Positions 1-9,599 of a stretch of 64,000 nt of DNA are shown one piece after another; positions within the stretch are counted from its first letter, which is position 1; every line of letters begins with the position of its first letter. The stretch is from assembly GCA_963834825.1 (NCBI GenBank), contig CAWICZ010000007.1, positions 62,001-126,000 of the forward strand. The letters run 5' to 3'. Below the pieces are notes generated by a model that searched no databases, was not told the origin of the DNA, and saw only the letters and a list, made by a program, of their open reading frames with translations. Source of the stretch: JACDAN01 sp963834825. GTDB lineage: Bacteria > Actinomycetota > Thermoleophilia > Gaiellales > Gaiellaceae. A program made the translations under genes and the position numbers.

Positions 1-166
1 CGACGGCAACTGGCGGGGTGGCCTCAACGTCACCTTCGGCCTGGCAGAGGACGGCGTCGCGCTCGGCAAGATCAGCCCAAAGGTGCCGCAGGATGATCTC
101 AACGCGCTCGGCGAGGTCGAGCGGCGCCTTCGCACCGGTCAGATCACAGTTCCCACGAGTCTCTAG
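1..166 (+). CDS. BMP-family ABC transporter substrate-binding lipoprotein, C-terminal end (partial)
   Basis: Only the last 54 codons lie in the window; the frame is open at base 2 and stops at the TAG ending at 166. The visible residues (GNWRGGLNVTFGLAEDGV, then GKISPKVPQ, ending in GQITVPTSL) resemble the C-terminus of basic-membrane-protein/PnrA-type binding proteins: a Gly-rich strand reporting an always-positive count, followed by a helix and a final G-x-I-x-VP strand. Such proteins deliver nucleosides or related ligands to an ABC importer. The gene converges on the MoaD-like gene, and the palindrome CTAG at 163-166 supplies both stop codons. The family call rests on a short tail, so it is moderate. 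Confidence 0.55.
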   Translation, partial: DGNWRGGLNVTFGLAEDGVALGKISPKVPQDDLNALGEVERRLRTGQITVPTSL

Positions 167-420
167 CCGCCGGCGACGGCAGCGATCACGCGCACTTCCT
201 GCGCGCCGGCGAGCGGCGTTTCGAGCCCGTTCGCCCGCCGCGCGTCCTCGCCGTCGACGTAGACGTTGACGAGCCGGCGCAGGTTGCCGCGCTCGTCGAG
301 GAGGAGGTCGGAGACGGGGAGGGCGCGGAGCGCCTCGCCGACCGTCGCCGCCTCGACGTCGAACTCTCGCCGCCCGCCCGCCTGCTCCGCCAGGAGCGAC
401 GGCAGCTTGACTACGACCAA
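163..420 (-). CDS. MoaD/ThiS-family small sulfur-carrier protein
   Basis: 85-residue beta-grasp protein ending in Gly-Gly (VIAAVAGG), the hallmark of MoaD/ThiS carriers that are adenylated and thiocarboxylated at the C-terminus. The N-terminus (VVVKLPSLLAEQAGG) and the middle (VNVYVDGEDAR...ETPLAGAQEVRVI) follow the usual MoaD pattern. It starts at a TTG and overlaps the stop of the upstream BNR-repeat gene by 10 bases, so the two are translationally coupled. No other molybdopterin or thiamin gene is near, so the sulfur acceptor is unknown. The pairing with a BNR protein suggests a role other than standard cofactor synthesis; that is inference. Confidence 0.75.
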   Translation of the reverse strand: MVVVKLPSLLAEQAGGRREFDVEAATVGEALRALPVSDLLLDERGNLRRLVNVYVDGEDARRANGLETPLAGAQEVRVIAAVAGG

Positions 421-1487
421 TCGCCCACTTCCACCGAGAGGATCGGCGGCAGCTGGCGGGCGACCTCCTGCCAGTCCTCGCCTTCAGAGGCCGAGACGAA
501 GACGGAGCCGCTCTGGGTGCCGAAGTAGATCCCGGCCGGGTCGCGCGCATCGGACGCGAAGCCTTCGCGCATGACTGCGCCCCAGGCGGGCTTCGGGAGC
601 CCGTCCTCCAGCAGCTGCCAGCTCGCACCGCCGTCGTCGGTCCGGTAGACGCCGAGCCGACCGTCCGGCGTCACCCGGTTCTCGGCGCCTTCCTCAGGGA
701 TGACGAAGGCAACGTCCGGATTGCGCGGGTGCAGGGCGAGCGGGAAGCCGAAGCCGCTGGGCAGCCCGTTGCCCTCGAGGCGCGCCCAGTTGTCGCCGCG
801 ATCGTCGGAGCGATAGACGCCGCAGTGGTTCTGCTGCCAGAGGCGGTCGGGGCGCCCGGGGTGGAGGAGCAGCTTGTGCACGCACTGCCCGACCTCGGGG
901 AACGGGTCGGGGAGGAAGTCCGCGGCCACATCCTTGTTCGCCGGGGCCCAGGTCTCGCCGCCGTCGTCGGTTCGGAAGGTGCCGGCCGCGGAGATCGCCG
1001 CGTACATGTGACTGGGGTCGTCGGGATGGATCTGGATCGAGTGGCAGCACATGCCGCCGGCGCCGGGCTCCCACTGCTCGCGGGTCTTGTGCTGGACGAG
1101 GCCGAGCACCGGCTCCCAGGTCTTGCCCTTGTCGCCGGAACGAAACAGCGCACCGGGCGTGGCGCCGAGCCAGAGCGTGTCCGGCTCGCTCGGGTGGCCG
1201 GGCTCGACGTGCCAGACCTCCGCGAGCTCGAGCCCGGTCTCCTCCGGGAGCCCGAGACCCTCGGAGCGCTGCCAGGTCTTCCCGAGGTCGCTCGATCGCT
1301 GCACGGTGCCGCCGTAGACGAAGTTGTTGCCCGCGACGTAGACGTCGCCGTCGCGCGGATCCTGGATCGCGTGGAAGACCGACCAGCCGGTGAGCAGCGG
1401 GCCCTCGAGCTCCCAGTCGCGTCGTCCCTCGTCCGAGCGCAACAGGAAGAGGCCCTTGCGGGTTCCCACGAGCAGCAGCGCACCCAT
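411..1487 (-). CDS. BNR/sialidase-like beta-propeller protein
   Basis: 358 residues with repeated Asp-box/BNR motifs of the type S-x-D-x-G-x-x-W: SSDLGKTW near residue 65, SGDKGKTW near 117, TDDGGETW near 172, SDDRGDNW near 227, TDDGGASW near 283 and SASEGEDW near 330. The spacing of about 55 residues predicts a six-bladed propeller. There is no signal peptide: the N-terminus GALLLVGTRKGLFLL is the first blade strand, so the protein is probably cytoplasmic. Sialidase catalytic arginines are not evident, so an enzymatic sialidase role is not claimed. It is first in a two-gene unit with the MoaD-like gene and appears to be read from the shared promoter at 1495-1501. Confidence 0.75.
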   Translation of the reverse strand: MGALLLVGTRKGLFLLRSDEGRRDWELEGPLLTGWSVFHAIQDPRDGDVYVAGNNFVYGGTVQRSSDLGKTWQRSEGLGLPEETGLELAEVWHVEPGHPSEPDTLWLGATPGALFRSGDKGKTWEPVLGLVQHKTREQWEPGAGGMCCHSIQIHPDDPSHMYAAISAAGTFRTDDGGETWAPANKDVAADFLPDPFPEVGQCVHKLLLHPGRPDRLWQQNHCGVYRSDDRGDNWARLEGNGLPSGFGFPLALHPRNPDVAFVIPEEGAENRVTPDGRLGVYRTDDGGASWQLLEDGLPKPAWGAVMREGFASDARDPAGIYFGTQSGSVFVSASEGEDWQEVARQLPPILSVEVGDWS

Positions 1488-1494
1488 CCGGGGT

Positions 1495-1501
1495 TAGCCT
1501 A
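1495..1501. promoter_or_regulatory. Symmetric -10 element serving divergent genes (TAGCCTA)
   Basis: The heptamer reads TAGCCT on the plus strand (1495-1500) and TAGGCT on the minus strand (1501-1496). Plus start ATG 1510 lies 9 nt downstream; minus start ATG 1487 lies 8 nt downstream. Both match TANNNT, and the spacing implies very short or absent 5' leaders. No Shine-Dalgarno lies before either start. Confidence 0.5.
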
Positions 1502-1509
1502 CGGCAGCG

Positions 1510-1899
1510 ATGGCGACGCTGACCGACGAGCAAGCACAGCTTCTCAAGGGCACGAATCTCGCGACCATCGCGACCACGCGCGGCGACGGGTCCGCCCAGC
1601 TCACGCCTGTCTGGATCGACTGGGACGGCGAGAACGTCGTCTTCAACACAGCGGAGGGGCGCGTCAAGCCGCGAAACATCCGGCGGCGCCCGGTCGTCAG
1701 CGTGCAGGTGATCGACCATGAGGATCCCTATCGCTGGATCGCGGTCACCGGGCCGGCCGAGATCGTCGAAGACGGGGCCGAGGAGCACATCAACGAGCTT
1801 GCGCACCGGTACGTGGGCCGGGACTACTCCTACGTCCCGGGCGAGAAGCGGCTGATCGTCCGCATCAAGCCGGAACGCGTCACGGCGCGCGGCGTCTGA
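1510..1899 (+). CDS. PPOX-class F420-dependent oxidoreductase
   Basis: 129-residue split-barrel flavin/deazaflavin protein. The N-terminal half (LKGTNLATIATTRGDGSAQ, then PVWIDWDGENVVFNT) and the central VKPRNIRRRPVVSVQV and YRWIAVTGPAEIVEDG segments are typical of the actinobacterial F420-dependent PPOX subfamily, which reduces varied substrates with F420H2 on the barrel-dimer interface. The presence of FO synthase 5 kb away supports F420 use in this genome. The start ATG is placed 9 nt after the -10 element TAGCCT. The next gene starts one base after the stop. The physiological substrate cannot be told from sequence. Confidence 0.8.
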   Translation: MATLTDEQAQLLKGTNLATIATTRGDGSAQLTPVWIDWDGENVVFNTAEGRVKPRNIRRRPVVSVQVIDHEDPYRWIAVTGPAEIVEDGAEEHINELAHRYVGRDYSYVPGEKRLIVRIKPERVTARGV

Positions 1900-1900
1900 C

Positions 1901-2791
1901 GTGGGCCCCTCGCTGCGGGAGGTCGGCCCGCGCGACGGGCTCCAGAACGAGCAGGAGATCTTCCCGCCCGCGACCCGGGCGGAGCTGGTTCGGCGGCTTG
2001 CCGGCACCGGCCTGAGGCGCATCGAGGCCGCGAGCTTCGTCAATCCCGAGCGCGTGCCCCAGATGGCGGGCGCCGAGGAGGTCGTCGCAGCGCTCGACCG
2101 CGACGACGGCGTCGAGTACGCCGGCCTCGCGCTGAACGTGCGCGGTTACGAGCGACTCCGCGAGACGAGCCTCGACGAAGTCAGCTTCGCGCTGGCCGCG
2201 ACCGAGAGCTTCTCGCAGCGGAACGCCGGCGCGTCGGTCGAGGAGAGCCTCGCCGCCGCCGAGGAGATCGCGGCGCGGGCGCGTGCGGACGGGCTGCGCG
2301 CGAGCCTGACGATCTCCGTCGCCTTCGGCTGTCCGTTCGAGGGGCCGGTCGATCCCGATCGTGTCGTCGAGATCGCCGAGCGGCTCGCGGCGACCGACGC
2401 GGACGAGCTGGTCCTCGCCGACACGATCGGCGTGGCGACGCCGACCCAGGCGCGGCGGTTGCTGAAGCGCGTGATCGATCTCGGGAAGCCGGTCGGCGGT
2501 CACTTCCACAACACGCGGAACACCGGCTTCGCGAACGCGTACGCGGCGCTCGAGGCGGGTGTGGCGACGCTCGACGCATCCGTCGGCGGGCTCGGAGGCT
2601 GCCCGTTCGCGCCGAAGGCGACCGGGAACATCGCGACCGAGGACCTCGTCTACCTGCTCGAGGGCGAGGGGATCGCGACGGGCGTCGACCTCGAGGCGCT
2701 GATCGCGGTCTCCGAGTGGCTGGAGCAGCTGCTCGGGCGGCGGCTCGAAGGCTACGTCTACCGCGCCGGGCCGTTCAGAGCACGGCTCTGA
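1901..2791 (+). CDS. mvaB: Hydroxymethylglutaryl-CoA lyase
   Basis: 296-residue TIM-barrel aldolase of the HMGL family, which cleaves HMG-CoA to acetoacetate and acetyl-CoA in leucine and ketone-body catabolism. The first strand carries REVGPRDGLQNE with the metal/substrate Arg-Asp pair. GGHFHNTRNTG has the metal-binding His-x-His. GGLGGCPFAPKATGNIATED contains the signature active-site cysteine loop. The start is GTG 1901, two bases after the preceding stop, so it is co-transcribed with the PPOX gene. The last 17 bases overlap the 3' end of the opposing cyclase gene. Confidence 0.9.
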   Translation: MGPSLREVGPRDGLQNEQEIFPPATRAELVRRLAGTGLRRIEAASFVNPERVPQMAGAEEVVAALDRDDGVEYAGLALNVRGYERLRETSLDEVSFALAATESFSQRNAGASVEESLAAAEEIAARARADGLRASLTISVAFGCPFEGPVDPDRVVEIAERLAATDADELVLADTIGVATPTQARRLLKRVIDLGKPVGGHFHNTRNTGFANAYAALEAGVATLDASVGGLGGCPFAPKATGNIATEDLVYLLEGEGIATGVDLEALIAVSEWLEQLLGRRLEGYVYRAGPFRARL

Positions 2792-3539
2792 CGATCAGGA
2801 AGATCGCCACAGCAGCGGCAACGACGAGCACGAGGTTGAGGAGCCCGACCGCCGACAGCTTCACGAGCTTGGTGGTCGGTGCCTGTGTGGCGCGTGGCGC
2901 CTCGCCGATGTCGAAGCCCGCGAGAATCTGCTCGTGGACCTTCTGCTCGATCTGGGCGGCGAGGTCGTCGGCGGCGGTCTTCGGCGCCGCCGTCTTCAGC
3001 GGCGGGTGGTCGCCGGGCTGATCGGCCAGCGACAGCTCGTAGATCCGCTCGTGCTGGATGTCCTTCAGGTGCGCCTCTCCGAGGTCGCGGATCGAGACGC
3101 CGTCGGGGACGTTGTTGCCGACGAGTGCGCGAGTGGTCTCCGAGAGCAGGATCTGGCCTCCGTGGCCCGCTGAGCAGATTCGCGCCGCGCGCACCACGTC
3201 CATGCCGAGGTAGCCCTCCTCGCCGACGCTCGGCTCGCCGGTGTGGAGGCCCATGCGGACCTTCACCTCGCTGCCGTCCGGCCAGTCGTACTCGGCGAGG
3301 TGGCGCTGAGCGTCGACCGCGCCCGCGACGGCGTCCTTCGCGCGCGGGAAGGAGAAGAAGAACGCGTCACCCTGGTTGTCCATCTCCAGGCCGCCCGCCT
3401 CGCTCAACCGCTCCCGGAGGATCCGACGGTGCGCGCGGTCGACCTCCTCGTACCGGTCGCCCAGTTGCTCGAGCAGGCGCGTCGAGCCCTCGATGTCCGA
3501 AAAGAGGAACGTGACCGTGCCGCCCGGGAGCGTGCTCAC
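2775..3539 (-). CDS. Class III adenylate/guanylate cyclase-domain protein with C-terminal membrane anchor
   Basis: 254 residues: an N-terminal cyclase homology domain (about 5-170), a variable linker, and one C-terminal transmembrane helix (about 230-252, LLNLVLVVAAAVAIFLIV), so it is tail-anchored with the domain in the cytoplasm. Both metal aspartates are present (FSDIEGST and NQGDAFF). The purine-selecting Lys normally three residues before the second Gly-Asp is Asp here, and the transition-state Asn of VNxAAR is replaced (DVVRAAR). Activity or nucleotide choice is therefore uncertain. Start GTG 3539 lies 6 nt after the minus-strand -10 TAACCT. The 3' end overlaps mvaB. Confidence 0.8.
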   Translation of the reverse strand: MSTLPGGTVTFLFSDIEGSTRLLEQLGDRYEEVDRAHRRILRERLSEAGGLEMDNQGDAFFFSFPRAKDAVAGAVDAQRHLAEYDWPDGSEVKVRMGLHTGEPSVGEEGYLGMDVVRAARICSAGHGGQILLSETTRALVGNNVPDGVSIRDLGEAHLKDIQHERIYELSLADQPGDHPPLKTAAPKTAADDLAAQIEQKVHEQILAGFDIGEAPRATQAPTTKLVKLSAVGLLNLVLVVAAAVAIFLIVRAVL

Positions 3540-3544
3540 GCGGC

Positions 3545-3551
3545 TAGGTTA
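3545..3551. promoter_or_regulatory. Symmetric -10 element serving divergent genes (TAGGTTA)
   Basis: TAGGTT on the plus strand (3545-3550) is followed after exactly 6 nt by GTG 3557. TAACCT on the minus strand (3551-3546) is followed after exactly 6 nt by GTG 3539. The two start codons are only 17 bases apart, leaving no room for two separate promoters or for ribosome-binding sites; both transcripts should be leaderless. Confidence 0.6.
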
Positions 3552-3556
3552 GACAG

Positions 3557-5479
<1,923 letters not shown>

Positions 5480-5501
5480 GGCTTCGCGTCTTCAGGTCAA
5501 G

Positions 5502-7220
5502 ATGGCGAGCATGAGGCCGAGGGCGACGGGGGTCTTGGCAGCCGCACTCGTGGCGCTAACGCTCTCGGCCCTGCTCGCTGTCCAGAGCGGCAGCACGGCA
5601 GTCGCTCAGGCCAAGCCGAACATCCTCGTCCTGATGACGGACGACCAGACAGTCGAGTCGCTGCGCGTGATGTCGAACGTCAACTCGCTGCTGGCTCGTC
5701 AGGGCGTGACGTTCACGAACAGCTTTGCCTCGTTCCCGCTCTGCTGCCCGTCGAGGACGACCTACATCACCGGCCAGTACGGGCACAACCACACGATCAT
5801 GGGGAATGCGCCGCCTGCCGGAGGCTACGACAAGCTGGCGCCGACGCACGCGAACTCGCTCCCCGCGTGGCTCCAGCGCGCCGGCTACACGACAGTGCAT
5901 CTCGGCAAGTACCTGAACGGGTACGGCGCCGCACGGCCGCTCGAGATTCCTGCCGGCTGGACCGAGTGGTACGGCTCGATCGACCCGTCGACGTACCGGT
6001 TCTACAACTACACGCTGAACGAGAACGGGCGGCTCGTGACCTACGGGACAGGCGCGGCGAACTACCAGGTCGACGTCTACAACCGGAAGGCCGTGGAGCT
6101 CGTCAGGCGCCTCGCGCCGAGCGACAAGCCGTTCTTCCTCTCGGTCGCGTTCCTCGCGCCGCACAGCGGCGGGCCGCGCGACCCCGACGACCCGGGGAAC
6201 CAGGCAACGCCGTCACCGGCGCCGCGGCACCGGAACGCGTTCGCCAACCAGCCTCTGCCCGCGCCGCCGTCGCTGAACGAGGCAGACGTCTCGGACAAGC
6301 CGGCCGCGATCCGGAACCGCCGTCTGATCCCGCCGGCGCGGCTCAACGCGATGCGCGAGAACTACCAGCAGCGCCTCGAGTCGCTGCTGTCCGTGGACGA
6401 GGCCGTGCGCGACATCCTCTCCGCGCTGGACGCGACGGGCGAGCTCAGTCGGACGCTCGTGGTCTTCACGTCCGACAACGGGTTCTTCCACGGCGAACAC
6501 CGCATCCCGGACGGCAAGGTGCTCGTGTACGAGCCTTCGGTTCGCGTGCCGCTGATCGTGCGCGGCCCGGGGCTGCCGCGTGGCGTTCAGCGAACGAATC
6601 TCGTCGCCAACGTCGATCTCGCGGCCACGATCCTCGATGCCGCCGGCGGGAAGGCGGACCGCCGGATGGATGGGCGCTCCATGCTCCCGTTCGCACGGGA
6701 TCCTCTCGTCCGGTCCGGGCGCGACATCCTGCTCGAGACCCCGACGTACAGCGCGATCCGCACGCCGCTCCACGTCTTCGTCCAGCACTCGTCGGGTGAG
6801 CAGGAGCTCTACGACCTGACCGCCGACCCGAACCAGCTCCAGAGCCTGCACGCCGATCCTCGCTTTGCGGCCTTGAAGGCGGACCTCGCCGCGCGGCTCG
6901 CGCGGCTGCGAACGTGCGCGGGGGACGCGTGCCGGCGTGGCCCGGACCTCCGCTTGCGCCTGCTCTACCGGAGCGGGGGCGCGAAGTGCGCCCGCACGAA
7001 CGTCAGGGTTCGTGTTGACGGCTCGTCCGCGTCGCGGATCGCCAACGTGACGTTCTATCGCGGCAGTCGCGCGATCAAGCGCGACGCTCGTTCGCCGTAC
7101 ACCACGCTCGTCTCGCGCCGCCGGCTCGGTGTGCGCACCCCGACGCGCGTCCTGGCGCTCGTGACGCTCAGGGACGGGCGAACGGTGTCGCTCGATCGAG
7201 CGCTCCGCCGCTGCAGCTAG
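5502..7220 (+). CDS. Secreted sulfatase, N-acetylglucosamine-6-sulfatase-like
   Basis: 572 residues. An N-terminal signal peptide (about 1-36, hydrophobic core VLAAALVALTLSALLAV, then VAQA) directs export. The sulfatase fold begins PNILVLMTDDQT, with the Asp pair binding calcium. C81 in CCPSR is the cysteine converted to formylglycine, and the surrounding LCCPSRTTYITGQYGHNH closely matches glucosamine-6-sulfatases. FTSDNGFFHGEH supplies the second metal site. After residue about 480 a beta-rich tail follows (RVRVDGSS...VTFYRGSR), resembling an Ig-like domain. ATG 5502 is preferred over upstream codons because it starts the signal peptide; ATG 5511 is an alternative. No dedicated formylglycine-generating enzyme is nearby. 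Confidence 0.85.
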   Translation: MASMRPRATGVLAAALVALTLSALLAVQSGSTAVAQAKPNILVLMTDDQTVESLRVMSNVNSLLARQGVTFTNSFASFPLCCPSRTTYITGQYGHNHTIMGNAPPAGGYDKLAPTHANSLPAWLQRAGYTTVHLGKYLNGYGAARPLEIPAGWTEWYGSIDPSTYRFYNYTLNENGRLVTYGTGAANYQVDVYNRKAVELVRRLAPSDKPFFLSVAFLAPHSGGPRDPDDPGNQATPSPAPRHRNAFANQPLPAPPSLNEADVSDKPAAIRNRRLIPPARLNAMRENYQQRLESLLSVDEAVRDILSALDATGELSRTLVVFTSDNGFFHGEHRIPDGKVLVYEPSVRVPLIVRGPGLPRGVQRTNLVANVDLAATILDAAGGKADRRMDGRSMLPFARDPLVRSGRDILLETPTYSAIRTPLHVFVQHSSGEQELYDLTADPNQLQSLHADPRFAALKADLAARLARLRTCAGDACRRGPDLRLRLLYRSGGAKCARTNVRVRVDGSSASRIANVTFYRGSRAIKRDARSPYTTLVSRRRLGVRTPTRVLALVTLRDGRTVSLDRALRRCS

Positions 7221-7238
7221 ACGCGTTCTGACAGAGCG

Positions 7239-7244
7239 TAAGCT
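7239..7244 (+). promoter_or_regulatory. -10 element of fbiC (TAAGCT), leaderless arrangement
   Basis: TAAGCT lies exactly 6 nt before the GTG start at 7251, and there is no Shine-Dalgarno. The spacing predicts transcription starting at or next to the start codon. No convincing -35 hexamer is seen. Confidence 0.5.
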
Positions 7245-7250
7245 CCGCGC

Positions 7251-9599
7251 GTGGATCCCGACGCGCTGCTCGCCGCGACGACCGAGGAGCTCTGCGCCGC
7301 CGCGCGGAGCCTTCGGCGCGGGACGGTCGTCACCTACTCGCCGAAGGTCTTCATCCCGCTGACGAAGCTCTGCCGGGACGTCTGCCACTACTGCACCTTC
7401 GCCCGGCCGCCGCGCCGCGGTCAGCGCGCGTACATGTCGGAGGAGGAGGTGCTGGAGGTCGCCCGGGCCGGTGCGCGGGCCGGCTGCCGCGAGGCGCTCT
7501 TCACGCTCGGCGACAAGCCTGAGCTCCGCTACCGCGCCGCTCGGGATGAGCTGGCCGAGCTCGGCTCCGCGACGACCGTGGAGTACCTCGCCCGCTGCGC
7601 GAAGCTCGTGTTGGCGGAGACCGGGCTCCTCCCACACACGAACCCAGGCGTGCTGACCCGCGAGGAGCTCGCACTCCTCAGAACCGTCAGCGTCTCGCAG
7701 GGGCTGATGCTCGAGACCATGTCGGACCGGCTGTCGCGGCGCGGCGGCCCACACTTCGGCTCACCCGACAAGCTCCCGTCGGTTCGCCTGGAGACGATTC
7801 GGCTCGCCGGCGAGGCTCGGATCCCCTTCACGACCGGGATCCTGATCGGGATCGGCGAGACCCGCCCTGAGCGGATCGAGGCGCTGCTCGCGATCCGAGA
7901 GCTCCACGAGCGGTACGGCCACGTCCAGGAGGTGATCGTCCAGAACTTCCGCGCGAAGCCCGGGACGAAGATGGCCGACCATCCCGAGCCCACACTCGAC
8001 GAGCTGCTCTGGTCAGCGGCAGCGGCGCGCCTCGTCCTGCCGCCGGAGGTCCACGTCCAGTGTCCGCCGAACCTCAGCGGCGACGACTTCGGCCGCCTGC
8101 TCGACGCCGGGATCGACGACTGGGGCGGGGTCTCGCCGGTGACGATCGACCACGTCAACCCCGAGGCGCCCTGGCCGGAGCTCGAGCGCCTGGCCCGGGA
8201 GACCGAGGCACGCGGCTTCACGCTCGCGCCACGCCTCGCCGTGTACCCCGAGTTCGTCGCGGACGCCGGCCGCTGGATCCACCCCGACGTCACACCGCAC
8301 GTCCTCCGGGCGTCCGACTCCGACGGCCTCGCCCGAGAGGACGCCTGGGCGGCCGGCACGCACACGCCCGTCCCGTTCGTCCCCCGCGACGCGCTGCCGA
8401 TCGACAGCCGCGACGGGCTGGGCGAGGAGGAGCTCGTGCGTCTCTTCTCGGCGCGCGGCGAGGACGCGCACCGGGTGTTCGCAGCCGCCGACGCGCTGCG
8501 CCGCGAGGTCTGCGGCGACACCGTCAGCTACGTCGTCACGCGGAACGTGAACTACACGAACGTCTGCTACTTCCGCTGCGGGTTCTGTGCCTTCTCGAAG
8601 GGCCGGCTCGCCGCGAATCTCCGGGGGAAGCCCTACCTCGTCCCGCTCGACGAGATCGTCCGGCGGGGGCAGGAGGCCTGGGATCGCGGCGCGGTCGAGA
8701 TGTGCCTCCAGGGCGGCATCCATCCGGGGTTCACCGGCGAGACCTATCTCGACATCTGCCGCGCGCTGAAGGCCGAGCTGCCCGGTCTCCACGTCCACGC
8801 CTTCTCGGCGCTCGAGGTCTGGCAAGGCGCGGCGACCCTGGGGCTCTCGCTCGAGGACTACTTGGGCGCACTGCGCGACGCCGGGCTCTCCTCGCTGCCG
8901 GGCACGGCCGCCGAGGTGCTCGACGACGAGGTCCGTCGGGTCATCTGCCCGGACAAGGTGACGACCGCGCAGTGGCTTCGCGTCCACGACGTAGCCCACC
9001 GCGTCGGTCTCCACTCGACGACGACGGTCATGTTCGGGCACGTCGACGGCCCGCGGAACTGGGCGCGCCACCTGTTGGAGCTACGCGAACAGCAACGCCG
9101 TTCCGGAGGCTTCACCGAGTTCGTGCCGCTGCCCTTCGTGCATATGGAGGCGCCGATCTACCTGAAGGGCAAGGCCCGCCCCGGGCCGACGTTCCGCGAG
9201 GTGCTGCTGATGCACGCCGTCGCTCGCCTCGCGCTCCACCCGTGGATCACGAACGTCCAGGCGTCGTGGGTGAAGCTCGGGACCGAGGGCGCGCAGGCCG
9301 TGCTCCAAGCCGGTGCGAACGACCTCGGCGGCACGCTGATGAACGAGTCGATCTCGCGCGCTGCCGGTGCCGACCACGGCCAGGAGATGCCGCCCGAGGC
9401 GATGGAGGACGCGATTCGGGCCATCGGCCGCACGCCCCGGCAGCGAACGACGCTCTACGGTGACGCTTCGGCGGAGCGCGTCGCCGCGTCGTTCGGCGCA
9501 CCGCCGCTCTCCGAGCCGCTCAACCCCCCGGCGAACGAGGCCGGCCTCGTTCCCCCGCCGAAGCTCGTTCGGCCGGGGCTGCAAACGCTCAGCGCGTGA
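7251..9599 (+). CDS. fbiC: Bifunctional FO synthase (CofG-CofH fusion)
   Basis: 782 residues with two radical-SAM halves, as in actinobacterial FbiC. The CofG half carries the cluster motif C41-x3-C45-x2-C48 (CRDVCHYC). The CofH half carries C439-x3-C443-x2-C446 (CYFRCGFC) with the typical LQGGIHPGF strand. The enzyme joins tyrosine-derived hydroxybenzyl to 5-amino-6-ribitylamino-uracil to make 7,8-didemethyl-8-hydroxy-5-deazariboflavin, the F420 chromophore. The gene stands alone behind its own leaderless-type promoter and its stop overlaps the opposing cyclase gene by 11 bases. The full-length fusion and both clusters make this a secure call. Confidence 0.96.
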   Translation: MDPDALLAATTEELCAAARSLRRGTVVTYSPKVFIPLTKLCRDVCHYCTFARPPRRGQRAYMSEEEVLEVARAGARAGCREALFTLGDKPELRYRAARDELAELGSATTVEYLARCAKLVLAETGLLPHTNPGVLTREELALLRTVSVSQGLMLETMSDRLSRRGGPHFGSPDKLPSVRLETIRLAGEARIPFTTGILIGIGETRPERIEALLAIRELHERYGHVQEVIVQNFRAKPGTKMADHPEPTLDELLWSAAAARLVLPPEVHVQCPPNLSGDDFGRLLDAGIDDWGGVSPVTIDHVNPEAPWPELERLARETEARGFTLAPRLAVYPEFVADAGRWIHPDVTPHVLRASDSDGLAREDAWAAGTHTPVPFVPRDALPIDSRDGLGEEELVRLFSARGEDAHRVFAAADALRREVCGDTVSYVVTRNVNYTNVCYFRCGFCAFSKGRLAANLRGKPYLVPLDEIVRRGQEAWDRGAVEMCLQGGIHPGFTGETYLDICRALKAELPGLHVHAFSALEVWQGAATLGLSLEDYLGALRDAGLSSLPGTAAEVLDDEVRRVICPDKVTTAQWLRVHDVAHRVGLHSTTTVMFGHVDGPRNWARHLLELREQQRRSGGFTEFVPLPFVHMEAPIYLKGKARPGPTFREVLLMHAVARLALHPWITNVQASWVKLGTEGAQAVLQAGANDLGGTLMNESISRAAGADHGQEMPPEAMEDAIRAIGRTPRQRTTLYGDASAERVAASFGAPPLSEPLNPPANEAGLVPPPKLVRPGLQTLSA

